From: Firmicutes bacterium CAG:534
GTDB lineage: Bacteria > Bacillota > Clostridia > Lachnospirales > Lachnospiraceae
DNA length: 9,066 bases
Direction: 5' to 3'
NCBI GenBank assembly: GCA_000436115.1
Contig: FR894539.1
Coordinates: forward strand, 14,741 to 23,806
Position numbers and translations under genes: made by a program. Within the stretch, counting starts at the first letter, position 1; the number at the start of each line of letters is the position of its first letter. This document shows positions 1-6,828 of this stretch, piece after piece. The notes under the pieces were generated by a model. That model was not told the origin of the DNA, did no database searches, and saw only the letters and a list, made by a program, of their open reading frames with translations.

Positions 1-291
1 AAATTTGCCAGCGGAAATGACTGGTGGTTCCATGCAAAAAAAATGCCAGGCTCCCACGTCATTGTCAAATCAGAAGGGGCCTCTCTCCCGGATGCCACCT
101 TTGAGGAGGCTGCAAGACTTGCCGCCTATTATTCCAAGGGACGGGGCCAGAGTAAAATAGAAGTGGATTATACGGAAAAGAAAAACGTTAAAAAGCCCGG
201 CGGCAGCAAGCCCGGCTTTGTGGTCTACTATACCAACTACTCCATGGCCATTGATGATGATATTTCCGGCATCACACAGGTTCACGATTAA
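1..291 (+). CDS. rqcH: RqcH / NFACT-family ribosome quality control protein, C-terminal end (partial)
   Basis: The reading frame is open from base 1 and ends in TAA at 289-291, so only the last 96 residues are present. They contain the hallmark of the NFACT-R (DUF814) domain, DWWFHAKKMPGSHVIVK at about residues 7-23, followed by the helix with AARLAAYYSKGRGQ and the closing strand with KPGFVVYYTNYS. In bacteria RqcH binds 50S subunits carrying stalled peptidyl-tRNA and recruits alanyl-tRNA to add C-terminal alanine tails that mark the peptide for degradation. The older name FbpA (fibronectin-binding) refers to the same family. The gene ends directly at an intrinsic terminator and converges on the coat genes. 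The N-terminal NFACT-N and coiled-coil parts lie outside the window. Family assignment is firm; function is taken from the family. Confidence 0.93.
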   Translation, partial: KFASGNDWWFHAKKMPGSHVIVKSEGASLPDATFEEAARLAAYYSKGRGQSKIEVDYTEKKNVKKPGGSKPGFVVYYTNYSMAIDDDISGITQVHD

Positions 292-317
292 GGGCACCTT
301 ACGGTGCCCTCTTTTTT
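291..317 (+). terminator. Intrinsic terminator after rqcH
   Basis: A perfect 8-bp stem AGGGCACC (291-298) / GGTGCCCT (303-310) with a TTAC loop is followed by C and six T residues (312-317). The first stem base is the last base of the rqcH stop codon. The T run reaches the stop codon of the converging coat gene (316-318). On the minus strand the hairpin is not followed by a T run, so it is a good terminator only for rqcH. Confidence 0.9.
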
Positions 318-576
318 AGATCACTGCGCTTGTAAACAGACTTTTCACATGCTCGATCTCTTTCTGTGTTGCCTTTGCCGCCGGCACATAATAGGATTTA
401 TCTCTTGCGATCTGATAAAGCTCCTCCTGTGACTGCTCGCAGGCGTTCCGAAACTGCTTTAAGGTCTGCTTCAGCTCCTTGTTTTCTGTCTGTGGGATCA
501 TCTCCCCAAAACGTACCAGTTCTCCGTTGATTCCCGTTAAGGTATCTGCCACCATGGTCTTTTCATTCATTTCCAT
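316..576 (-). CDS. CotF-like spore coat protein (86 aa)
   Basis: This small helical protein resembles the Coat F domain family. Residues of about 10-70 follow the family pattern: an alternating hydrophobic/charged pair of helices (VADTLTGINGELVRFGEMI, then QTLKQFRNACEQSQEELYQIA) ending in an aromatic-proline element, YYVPAAKA. Members have a ferritin-like helical fold without obvious metal ligands and are built into the spore coat. The start ATG (574-576) is preceded by AGGAGG at 585-590, which overlaps the stop codon of the upstream gene (589-591), so the two are probably translationally coupled. The transcript runs towards rqcH. It has no cysteine except C46. No signal peptide or membrane segment is seen. 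Coat assignment rests on family resemblance; a generic small ferritin-like protein is the alternative. Confidence 0.8.
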   Translation of the reverse strand: MEMNEKTMVADTLTGINGELVRFGEMIPQTENKELKQTLKQFRNACEQSQEELYQIARDKSYYVPAAKATQKEIEHVKSLFTSAVI

Positions 577-588
577 TGTTCCTGCCTC

Positions 589-774
589 CTACTGCAAAAA
601 TTTCATAAGCTGAGTCTTGTTTTCCATTGCCGACTTTGCGCCCTTTTCAAAAAACTGCTTTACCTTTGCATCCGATGCACTCTGGGCGTACTCCTTCATT
701 TTGCAGTGGGTTACATCATATCCTCCGATCAGGTGACGAAGATTCTGTAATTCCAGTTCTGATAAATCTGCCAT
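589..774 (-). CDS. Small CotF-like/ferritin-like spore protein (61 aa)
   Basis: This 61-residue helical protein matches the short spore coat proteins of Clostridia that look like the N-terminal half of CotF. It has a first helix LSELELQNLRHLIGGYDVTH, then a second helix with VKQFFEKGAKSAMENKTQLM. The start ATG (772-774) follows AGGAGGTG (780-787) with 5 bases between the motif and the ATG. It is the first gene of a two-gene unit with the CotF-like gene 12 bp downstream of its stop. A possible forespore-type promoter and an inverted repeat covering the ribosome binding site lie just upstream. No membrane segment or signal is visible. A structural role in the spore coat is inferred from family and partner gene. 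Confidence 0.72.
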   Translation of the reverse strand: MADLSELELQNLRHLIGGYDVTHCKMKEYAQSASDAKVKQFFEKGAKSAMENKTQLMKFLQ

Positions 775-780
775 AAAAAC

Positions 781-830
781 ACCTCCTGAATAGTTTACTT
801 GTTCCGACTTTTCTAGTATTTCCAGGAGGT
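781..830 (-). promoter_or_regulatory. Inverted repeat pairing with the coat-gene ribosome binding site
   Basis: CAGGAGGT, the ribosome binding site of the 61-aa gene (781-788 on the minus strand), has an exact 8-base complement, ACCTCCTG, 34 bases upstream (823-830). If both arms are transcribed, the RNA could hide the ribosome binding site in a stem. If the promoter proposed at 814-842 is used, the upstream arm lies between -35 and -10 and would not be in the RNA. The match is seen; any function is inference. Confidence 0.35.
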
Positions 831-842
831 TATTTTCTATTC
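814..842 (-). promoter_or_regulatory. Possible sporulation sigma (SigG/SigF-like) promoter for the coat genes
   Basis: On the minus strand GAATA (838-842) and AATACTA (814-820) are separated by 17 bases. The SigG consensus is GHATR, 17-18 bases, CATNHTA. The -35 fits fully and the -10 fits at six of seven positions (A replaces the leading C). The start of transcription would fall near 806-808, giving a leader of about 32 bases. Coat genes are usually mother-cell genes, so the sigma factor is uncertain. Confidence 0.35.
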
Positions 843-881
843 TTTTTTCTGTCCGCCAGACAGATATTTCCTATTTTTTTG

Positions 882-2681
882 TTAATCGTCCAGCCAGTAG
901 TCTTCGTCCGTCATGCTTTTCTGATCAGCGCTGTTCTTTTCCCGGAAAGCAACTGGCTGTTTTTCCAATAATGGATCCGGTCTATTCTTTTGAGAATTTT
1001 GCTTTTGAGACTTTTTCTTCTGAGGTTCTTCTTTCTGAGGTTCTTCCTTTAAAAGCTTTAATTTTTTTGCAAAATGGATCAGCATATGTCCCTTTGGCAT
1101 CCCCGCAAGCTCTGCCTCGGTCACTGCCTGCAGGCGGATGATCAGAAGGAAATAGATCAGCACAGAAACCCCTACCGATACGGCCAGGGAAAGCACATTG
1201 ATCTTCGTCAGCAGATAAAGGCCCTGATATGTCAGAAAGGCCGCCGCCCCCATGACTGTCGATGCCAGGAGAGGACGCAGAAAGGTTTTGTCGATCTCCT
1301 GCCTGTAGCCCAGATAATGTCTGACGGAAATCTGATTGAGCACGCATAAAAGCAGGGCATACAGCACGGTAGCTCCCACATAATAATACAGACTGTAGGC
1401 CTCGTCCAGGAAGATCAGCATGGCTGCCATGATCCCTGCATGGATCAACACTGCCGCCGTCGCATTTATAATCGGGGTGTTCATCCTCCCGATCGACTGT
1501 AAGATCGCCTGGGTCAAGGTGGACAGCCCATAAAGGATCACAGTAACCGCCATGCAGGTTAAAAGCATGGAGGCAAGATCCAGGGTCTCCGGCTGATGAA
1601 AGATCACCTTCATCACCGGCTTTGCCAGAACGCCAATGCCTACGGCTGCCGGGATAGAGATCAGCATGGTAACCTTAACCGACCTTGCCACCTTATCCCG
1701 AACGCCCTTTAGATCCTTTTTTGCAAAATCGCTGGAAATGCCGGGGATCAGCGCCGTTGCCATAGCCGATGCCATAGCGATGGGAATATTGGAGATCTTT
1801 GTGCCCTTGGCAAAGGCGCTCAGATCTGTTGCCACCGCCGCCTCGGTCATATTCCGCACATTCATCATCACCACCTGATAAATGGTCTTATCCATAAAGT
1901 TATTGATATTGTAAATACCGGTACTGATAATGAAGGGCGTAACCACCATCAGGATCATTTTGAAGATGGCTCCATAAGAATCATCCTGATGGCTCCTGTC
2001 ACGCTCGATCTTCCGGTCAATGGATTTCTTATTCAGGACATAGACAAAAACCATAAAAAGAAGTCCCGCAAGGACTCCTGCGCCGGTGCCGATGGTTCCT
2101 CCGGCGGCTCCATAGGACGCCCTCACGCTGGCATCCTGCCCGACGGCAAAGGAAACCAGGACATAGGCCATTCCCACGCTGACCCCTGCATTCACAAGCT
2201 GTTCAATGATCTGGGAGACCGAGGTCTGCACCATGGTCTTATGGGCCTGGAAGTAGCCTCTTAAAACGCCCAGGATCCCACTGAAAAAGATGGTTGGCGC
2301 AAGAACCTTAAGGGGAAGCACTGCGCTGTCCATCTTTACCAGCAGATCTGCTCCGAAAAACACAAATAAGCTGGCAATACCACCGACTACCAGCACATAA
2401 ATAAATGCACAGCGGAAGATCCTGTGTGCATTTCGATATTCTTTTAGCGCAAGCTTCTGTGCGATCACCTTGGATACGGCAGATGGAATGCTGTAGGATG
2501 AGATCAGAAGCACAATGCTGTACGCCGCATATGCACTGTCATAATATCCAAAGCCCTCATCACCGATAATGGCTACCAGCGGTGTATTATACAGAAGCCC
2601 TATCACGCGGACGATGATCCCGGCTGCTGCCAGGATCCCCGCCTGCATGATAAACCCATCTCTTTTTTTGTTATTCGGCAT
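882..2681 (-). CDS. MOP-superfamily flippase, SpoVB/YtgP (MurJ-type) polysaccharide/lipid II transporter
   Basis: This 599-residue polytopic membrane protein has about 14 hydrophobic segments between residues 12 and about 525. Its N-terminus carries the family pattern: ILAAAGIIVRVIGLLYNTPL, then IIGDEGFGYYDSAYAAYSI and SYSIPSAVSKVIAQ, with GVLRGYFQAHKTMVQTSVSQ near 139-158. Members move lipid-linked wall precursors across the membrane. In Bacillus, YtgP/MurJ flips lipid II and SpoVB serves spore cortex synthesis; sequence alone does not separate the two here. Bacillus relatives are about 520-545 residues. The extra length is a charged cytoplasmic tail (about 545-599) with a pentapeptide repeat. 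ATG 2679-2681 follows GGAG about 10 bases upstream, and the glgA stop is 21 bp upstream, so the two are likely cotranscribed. No clear terminator follows it. Confidence 0.88.
   Translation of the reverse strand: MPNNKKRDGFIMQAGILAAAGIIVRVIGLLYNTPLVAIIGDEGFGYYDSAYAAYSIVLLISSYSIPSAVSKVIAQKLALKEYRNAHRIFRCAFIYVLVVGGIASLFVFFGADLLVKMDSAVLPLKVLAPTIFFSGILGVLRGYFQAHKTMVQTSVSQIIEQLVNAGVSVGMAYVLVSFAVGQDASVRASYGAAGGTIGTGAGVLAGLLFMVFVYVLNKKSIDRKIERDRSHQDDSYGAIFKMILMVVTPFIISTGIYNINNFMDKTIYQVVMMNVRNMTEAAVATDLSAFAKGTKISNIPIAMASAMATALIPGISSDFAKKDLKGVRDKVARSVKVTMLISIPAAVGIGVLAKPVMKVIFHQPETLDLASMLLTCMAVTVILYGLSTLTQAILQSIGRMNTPIINATAAVLIHAGIMAAMLIFLDEAYSLYYYVGATVLYALLLCVLNQISVRHYLGYRQEIDKTFLRPLLASTVMGAAAFLTYQGLYLLTKINVLSLAVSVGVSVLIYFLLIIRLQAVTEAELAGMPKGHMLIHFAKKLKLLKEEPQKEEPQKKKSQKQNSQKNRPDPLLEKQPVAFREKNSADQKSMTDEDYWLDD
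990..1049 (-). repeat. 15-bp tandem repeat (four units) in the flippase tail
   Basis: Four successive 15-bp units encode KEEPQ, KEEPQ, KKKSQ and KQNSQ (residues 545-564). The first two units are nearly identical in DNA and the last two have diverged. The length is a multiple of three, so gain or loss of units would keep the frame. The tail is probably disordered and cytoplasmic. Confidence 0.85.
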
Positions 2682-2702
2682 TCCCTAAACGCTCCAAAAC
2701 TT

Positions 2703-4148
2703 CTATCCGATCAGCCAGTCGTACATCTCCTGGTATTTTGCTGCAGATACATGCCATGAAAAATCAGCAGCCATGGCGCGGTCCACGATCTTATTCCATT
2801 CCCTCTTTCTGTCATAGTAGATCTTCTCTGCATAACGGATCGTTGCCAGCATCTCATGTGCATTATAATTTACAAAGGAAAATCCTGTTCCCGTACTTTC
2901 ATATTCATTATACGGCTCAACCGTATCCTTAAGGCCGCCGGTCTCCCTTACGATCGGAACTGTTCCATAGCGCAGGCTCATAAGCTGGCTCAGGCCGCAG
3001 GGCTCAAACAGGGAGGGCATTAAAAAGGCATCACAGGCCGCATAAATCTTATGGGAGAGAGCCTCTGAATAATAGATATTTGCAGAAACCCTGTCATTGT
3101 ATTTCCAGTCAAAGTGGCGGAACATATTTTCATACCGCTCTTCCCCTGTTCCCAGTACCACGATCTGAACGCTGTCCTGACACAGCTCATCCATCATATA
3201 AGTGATCAGGTCAAAGCCCTTCTGATCTGTCAGTCTGGACACGATACCGATCATAAAGCGTTTGTCTTCCTTTGCAAGCTCAAGCTCTTCCTGCAGCGCT
3301 CTCTTGTTCTTTACCTTTTCCTTGCGGAAATTAACTGCGTTATAATGATAAGGGATGTAGGGATCTGTCTCCGGATTAAACTGGTCATAGTCAATTCCGT
3401 TTACGATACCGCGCAGATCATTGCTGCGTGCGCGTAAAAGTCCGTCAAGCTGTTCCCCGTAAAACGGTGTCTTGATCTCATCCGCATAAGTCTGGCTCAC
3501 CGTTGTAATGGCGTCTGCATACACCAGACCGCCCTTTAAAAGATTGGCATCCTTATAAAGCTCCAGCTTATCCGACGTGAAGAAATAATCCGGCAGCCCG
3601 GTAATATCCTTTACCTCCTGGATGCCCCACTTACCCTGGAATTTCAGGTTATGAATGGTCATAACCGTCTTAATGCCGCGGTAAAACTCGCTGCCCTGAA
3701 ATCTTTCTTTCAGATAAACGGGGATCAGGCCTGTCTGCCAGTCATGACAGTGGATCACATCGGGTCTGAAATCGATCACCGGCAGGATTGATAAGGCTGC
3801 CTTGGAGAAAAACGCAAATTTCTCGATCTCAAACAGCGCATTGTCACTGTACGGCTTAAAGCCATTAAAGAACATCTCATTATCAATAAAATAGTATTTG
3901 ACACCGTCTACCTCTGCATACAGGACGCCCACATACTCATTTTTCCAATGGAAATCCATATAAAAGTGGGTGACATAGGACATTTTGTCCTTCATTTCCT
4001 GTGACATGCAGGTATATTTTGGAAGTACCACTCTGACATCAAAGTAGTTCTTATCGATACACTTTGGAAGAGACCCCACAACATCGGCAAGTCCTCCCGT
4101 CTTAATAAATGGAACCCCTTCTGATGCAACAAATAAGATTTTTTTCAT
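2703..4148 (-). CDS. glgA: Glycogen (starch) synthase, GT5 family
   Basis: GlgA transfers glucose from ADP-glucose to the non-reducing end of an alpha-1,4-glucan. With the start chosen here the protein has 481 residues, the usual bacterial length. The N-terminal GT5 domain opens with the KTGGLADVVGSLPK loop (about 17-29), which contacts the sugar nucleotide, and contains HCHDWQTGL (133-141) and TIHNLKFQG (164-172). The C-terminal GT-B half has SRLTDQKG (304-311), the acidic motif FEPCGLSQL (381-389) and TGGLKDTV (403-410). The start is ATG 4146-4148: GGAGGG at 4155-4160 is 6 bases upstream, whereas the in-frame TTG at 4149-4151 would leave only 3. A SigA-like promoter lies just upstream. No glgB, glgC or glgP is adjacent. 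Many clostridia store a glycogen-like granulose at the onset of sporulation, consistent with these neighbours. Confidence 0.96.
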   Translation of the reverse strand: MKKILFVASEGVPFIKTGGLADVVGSLPKCIDKNYFDVRVVLPKYTCMSQEMKDKMSYVTHFYMDFHWKNEYVGVLYAEVDGVKYYFIDNEMFFNGFKPYSDNALFEIEKFAFFSKAALSILPVIDFRPDVIHCHDWQTGLIPVYLKERFQGSEFYRGIKTVMTIHNLKFQGKWGIQEVKDITGLPDYFFTSDKLELYKDANLLKGGLVYADAITTVSQTYADEIKTPFYGEQLDGLLRARSNDLRGIVNGIDYDQFNPETDPYIPYHYNAVNFRKEKVKNKRALQEELELAKEDKRFMIGIVSRLTDQKGFDLITYMMDELCQDSVQIVVLGTGEERYENMFRHFDWKYNDRVSANIYYSEALSHKIYAACDAFLMPSLFEPCGLSQLMSLRYGTVPIVRETGGLKDTVEPYNEYESTGTGFSFVNYNAHEMLATIRYAEKIYYDRKREWNKIVDRAMAADFSWHVSAAKYQEMYDWLIG

Positions 4149-4154
4149 CAAAAA

Positions 4155-4160
4155 CCCTCC
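4155..4160 (-). promoter_or_regulatory. Ribosome binding site that sets the glgA start
   Basis: GGAGGG lies 6 bases before ATG 4148 and only 3 before TTG 4151. This favours the ATG. Confidence 0.8.
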
Positions 4161-4179
4161 ACATATATAATGATAATAT

Positions 4180-4207
4180 ATTATACAACATCGGTCAGGG
4201 CTTTGAA
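4180..4207 (-). promoter_or_regulatory. SigA-like promoter for glgA
   Basis: A perfect -10 TATAAT (4180-4185) is preceded by TTCAAA (4202-4207, four of six matches to TTGACA) with a 16-bp spacer. Transcription would start near 4173, leaving a leader of about 25 bases with the ribosome binding site. glgA therefore need not depend on the promoter of the Spo0A-like gene, whose stop is 14 bp upstream of this -35. Confidence 0.65.
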
Positions 4208-4221
4208 AGGAGTTTTTTCTC

Positions 4222-4737
4222 TTATCGGTACAAAAGACGGATCTTATCTGCGATCAGTGCAATAAATTCCGAGTTGGTAGGCTTTCCCTTCCCTGTACTG
4301 ATGGTATAGCCGAACATGGCATCCAAGGTTTCCATCCTTCCCCGGTTCCACGCCACCTCGATGGCATGTCTGATGGCACGCTCCACCCTGCTTGCCGTGG
4401 TCTGATATTTTTTGGCAATGGTTGGATACAGGATCTTGGTAATGGACCCCAGCATATCCGGGTTTTCAATGGACATCAAAATAGCTTCCCGCAGATACTG
4501 ATACCCCTTAATATGCGCCGGAACTCCGATCTCATGGATCATCTCTGTCACTTCTCTTTCAAGATCCGCATCGGATACCATCGGTGTACTGGTTGTCTTC
4601 ATCTCCTGCTTTGTTTCCCTGCTGCCGGAAGGCACCGTTATCATAATCTGGAACTCCCGATCCATATGTATCAGGTCACCCAGCATTTTGTACACTTTTT
4701 CCGTATCTTTTGTGGTTGAAAGATTTAACTGCTCCAT
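4222..4737 (-). CDS. Spo0A-type transcription factor lacking the receiver domain (Spo0A_C only, 171 aa)
   Basis: Residues of about 58-168 are a full Spo0A DNA-binding domain, with IHEIGVPAHIKGYQYLREAI (67-86), the recognition helix ASRVERAIRHAIEVAW (115-130) and KPTNSEFIALIADKIRL (152-168), nearly identical to classical Spo0A. Full-length Spo0A is about 265 residues with an N-terminal phospho-acceptor receiver. Here only 57 residues precede the domain and they show no receiver motifs (no acidic pocket, phosphorylated Asp or conserved Lys). It should bind 0A-box-like DNA but cannot be phosphorylated in the usual way. The start is ATG 4735-4737 with GGAGAGGA 6 bases upstream. The longer frame from 4779 starts inside the -10 box and has no ribosome binding site. 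The gene is not a frameshift remnant: the sequence just upstream is a promoter and the end of the YitT gene. The classical spo0A is presumably elsewhere. Confidence 0.88.
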   Translation of the reverse strand: MEQLNLSTTKDTEKVYKMLGDLIHMDREFQIMITVPSGSRETKQEMKTTSTPMVSDADLEREVTEMIHEIGVPAHIKGYQYLREAILMSIENPDMLGSITKILYPTIAKKYQTTASRVERAIRHAIEVAWNRGRMETLDAMFGYTISTGKGKPTNSEFIALIADKIRLLYR

Positions 4738-4743
4738 TGATCG

Positions 4744-4751
4744 TCCTCTCC
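4744..4751 (-). promoter_or_regulatory. Ribosome binding site that sets the start of the Spo0A-like gene
   Basis: GGAGAGGA lies 6 bases before ATG 4737. The upstream in-frame ATG codons have no comparable site. Confidence 0.75.
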
Positions 4752-4777
4752 ATTCTCTCATAAATTGATACAAAAAC

Positions 4778-4806
4778 ATTATAAGGAACAGTTTCCATCA
4801 CATCAA
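4778..4806 (-). promoter_or_regulatory. SigA-like promoter for the receiver-less spo0A-like gene
   Basis: TTGATG (4801-4806) and TATAAT (4778-4783) are separated by exactly 17 bp. The -35 overlaps the TGA stop of the YitT gene (4803-4805). Transcription would start near 4771, which excludes the ATG at 4777-4779 as a start codon. No match to the 0A-box core TGTCGAA is seen around it. Confidence 0.75.
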
Positions 4807-5738
4807 CTCTCATCCATCGCAGATTTTTTATTGTTTTCAATGGGCCTTTTGTAAAAACGCCCCGTAATCTGCTCTGTTTTCATAATATTGATAAATGCCT
4901 TCTCATCGATCTCCCGGATCTTTGTCACAACCTTCCGAATTTCGTCGCTCCCTACCACGGAATAGAGCATGTTGCATTCCTTCTTCTCATAGCAGCCTAC
5001 TCCCTTAAACAAGGTTGCATCATGGTGGGTAGCCAGCCGGATCTGCTCATATACCTCCTCCGGCTTCGAGGTGATGATAAACAGGGTCTGCTTCTGGTAT
5101 CTCCGATAAAGAAAGTGCAGCATCTGCGTGGAGGTAAACTGAAAGATAATGGAATAAAGCGCTTCATTCCATCCGAACAGCATTCCTGCGATCAGCAGAA
5201 CGCCCACATTCCCGGCAAAAATATAGCCGAAGGTATCCACTCCGAATTTTTCGGAAAAGAAAATAGCGATAAAATCCGTACCTCCGCTTGTAGCATCTGC
5301 AAACAGACAAAGGCTGATGGCAAAGGCATTGATGATCCCACCGAAAATGCAGACAAGAAGCGTATCATGGGTAACCGGATAGCTTGGGATGATATCTGTA
5401 AGGACGCCGGATACCACGATCATCATACAGGAGTACAGCGTAAATTTTTTCCCGATAAATTTGAAGCTGATGACCACCGGAATGGCATTTAAAAGCAGGT
5501 TCACCAGGGTAAAGGGAATGCTCAGTCCAAAAAATTCCTTTCCTACCTGCTGGATCAGCAGGGTCACGCCGTTAAAGCCCCCCGGGATCAGATTTCCCGC
5601 CCGGATAAAGCTTTTGATGTTCACCGCCATGATAACGGAGGCAAGCAGGATCAGAAAGATCCTCTTAAGCTCCCTGGCAAAGGCAAAGCCCGTTCTGTTT
5701 CCCCGTTCATATTTTTCAATCAGATTATAAATTGCCAT
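4803..5738 (-). CDS. YitT family membrane protein (DUF161/DUF2179)
   Basis: This 311-residue protein has a hydrophobic N-terminal part with about five membrane segments (near 26-46, 74-94, 98-116, 127-147 and 170-190), including the family signatures NLIPGGFNGVTLL (49-61) and ADATSGGTDFIA (147-158). A soluble C-terminal DUF2179 domain spans about 217-295 (FIITSKPEEV, LFKGVGCYEKKE, INIMKTEQITGRF). The family is widespread in Firmicutes as a putative transporter of unknown substrate. ATG 5736-5738 sits 12 bp after the stop of the S66 peptidase gene, with a GGGGGGAG ribosome binding site in the gap, so the two genes form an operon. The basic, charged C-terminal tail is not conserved in the family as far as I know. 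Family is firm; function is unknown. Confidence 0.92.
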   Translation of the reverse strand: MAIYNLIEKYERGNRTGFAFARELKRIFLILLASVIMAVNIKSFIRAGNLIPGGFNGVTLLIQQVGKEFFGLSIPFTLVNLLLNAIPVVISFKFIGKKFTLYSCMMIVVSGVLTDIIPSYPVTHDTLLVCIFGGIINAFAISLCLFADATSGGTDFIAIFFSEKFGVDTFGYIFAGNVGVLLIAGMLFGWNEALYSIIFQFTSTQMLHFLYRRYQKQTLFIITSKPEEVYEQIRLATHHDATLFKGVGCYEKKECNMLYSVVGSDEIRKVVTKIREIDEKAFINIMKTEQITGRFYKRPIENNKKSAMDES

Positions 5739-5750
5739 GCGCTCTCCCCC

Positions 5751-6797
5751 CTATCGGTATTCCATTTCAAGTTCCATATGGTCATCCTTTGCCCTGACCG
5801 TTCCCATACTCCCTGTAACAATGGGCATCATAGGAGGCAGGTGTCCCAGATCCGCATCCATAAGGATAGGAACGCAGTGCTTTCTGGCAATGGGCAGAAC
5901 CGCTTCATAACGGTCAAGCCCCATAAGCTCCTGCCCTGCCAGGGGCCTGCCTATGAGAAAGCCCTTCACATACTTAAACCAGCCTGCCTGCTCCATCTGC
6001 CACATAGCCCTTCTGATAGAAAAAACATTCAGGTCACAGGCCTCTAAAAACCACAAGAAACCGTCCTCACGGTAGGCCTCCAGGAAATCCCCAACCCGGT
6101 CAAATTTCGTACCTGTAAGGTTCACCAGGCAGTCCATACAGCCGCCGATAAGTCTGCCCTGCATAAACAGTTCCCTTTCCTCCTTAAGCTCGCCCTTCTT
6201 ATCGGGTGCGTACATCCGAAGCTTTAAGGGTTCTGTGCAGTAATAGGGCTCATAAGGATGCTCCTCATCCTTTTTTCCTTCCCTTTCCCAGCTTCCATAG
6301 CTTTCTACCTTCTGCTTTTTGCCGGTCAGAAGGTCCATGGCGTCCTGGAGGGCCGGGTGCCACGGCTCCATTCCAAAGGCCCCCGCACAGGGTCCATAAA
6401 CAGCTGCGGTATGACATAGGGTCAACAGCAGAAAGGTCAGATTTGTATTGTCAGAATAGCCCATATACCACTTGGGCTTTGCCTGTCTAAGGGCCTCGAA
6501 ATCCACATATTCCAGGATCTCACACATCAGCTCCCCTCCACCGCAGGAGATCAGGCAGTCATTTTCCTTCTTCGCATAATACTCTAAAAGCTCCCCCGCA
6601 CACTTTTCGGGTGTATTGCTGATCCCGATCCCTTCCCCTGCAAAACAGTTTGGTCCAAGGTCAAGCTGATAGCCAAGCTCCTTCCATTTTTTACAGGCAT
6701 TTTCAAAGGCCGCCCTGTAGGGCTGCAACTTACAGCCAAAGGACGGGGCCACAAAACCAATGGTTCCATTTTCTTTTAAAAAATCAGGGTATCTCAT
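5751..6797 (-). CDS. S66 family serine peptidase (LD-carboxypeptidase / MccF-like)
   Basis: The 348-residue protein has the two S66 domains. The N-terminal part opens with GTIGFVAPSFG (11-21) and holds the nucleophile in GYSDNT (Ser115). The C-terminal part supplies Glu252 in FLEACD and His319 in DADLGHLPPMMPIVTG. This Ser-Glu-His set and its spacing resemble MccF, which cleaves microcin C-type acyl-adenylates, more than the shorter LdcA, which removes D-Ala from murein tetrapeptides. Either wall-peptide recycling or self-immunity to a peptide-nucleotide is possible. There is no signal peptide, so it is cytoplasmic. ATG 6795-6797 is preceded by AAGGAG with a 9-base gap. It is the first gene of an operon with YitT and is divergent from ymxH, sharing a control region with a palindrome. 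Confidence 0.9.
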   Translation of the reverse strand: MRYPDFLKENGTIGFVAPSFGCKLQPYRAAFENACKKWKELGYQLDLGPNCFAGEGIGISNTPEKCAGELLEYYAKKENDCLISCGGGELMCEILEYVDFEALRQAKPKWYMGYSDNTNLTFLLLTLCHTAAVYGPCAGAFGMEPWHPALQDAMDLLTGKKQKVESYGSWEREGKKDEEHPYEPYYCTEPLKLRMYAPDKKGELKEERELFMQGRLIGGCMDCLVNLTGTKFDRVGDFLEAYREDGFLWFLEACDLNVFSIRRAMWQMEQAGWFKYVKGFLIGRPLAGQELMGLDRYEAVLPIARKHCVPILMDADLGHLPPMMPIVTGSMGTVRAKDDHMELEMEYR

Positions 6798-6828
6798 CTG
6801 TCATGACTCCTTTTTTAAGTGTAAGCAA

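Noticed and set aside
848..864. Hairpin TCTGTC/GACAGA after the flippase gene as its terminator.
   Set aside because: On the minus strand it is followed by A residues, not T, and the stem is only 6 bp. No convincing terminator for the flippase gene is visible.
1074..2264. Plus-strand and alternative-frame open stretches over the flippase, glgA, YitT, S66 and spoIIGA genes.
   Set aside because: They lie opposite or inside strongly supported family proteins, have no ribosome binding sites and their translations resemble no known protein.
4166..4185. A second TATAAT (4166-4171) on the plus strand as an outward promoter from the glgA leader.
   Set aside because: No -35 at a proper distance and no plus-strand gene follows; the match arises from the AT-rich inverted sequence.
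4738..4779. Longer start for the Spo0A-like gene at ATG 4777-4779 (adds 14 residues).
   Set aside because: That ATG lies within the TATAAT box of the proposed promoter and has no ribosome binding site; ATG 4737 has a good one.
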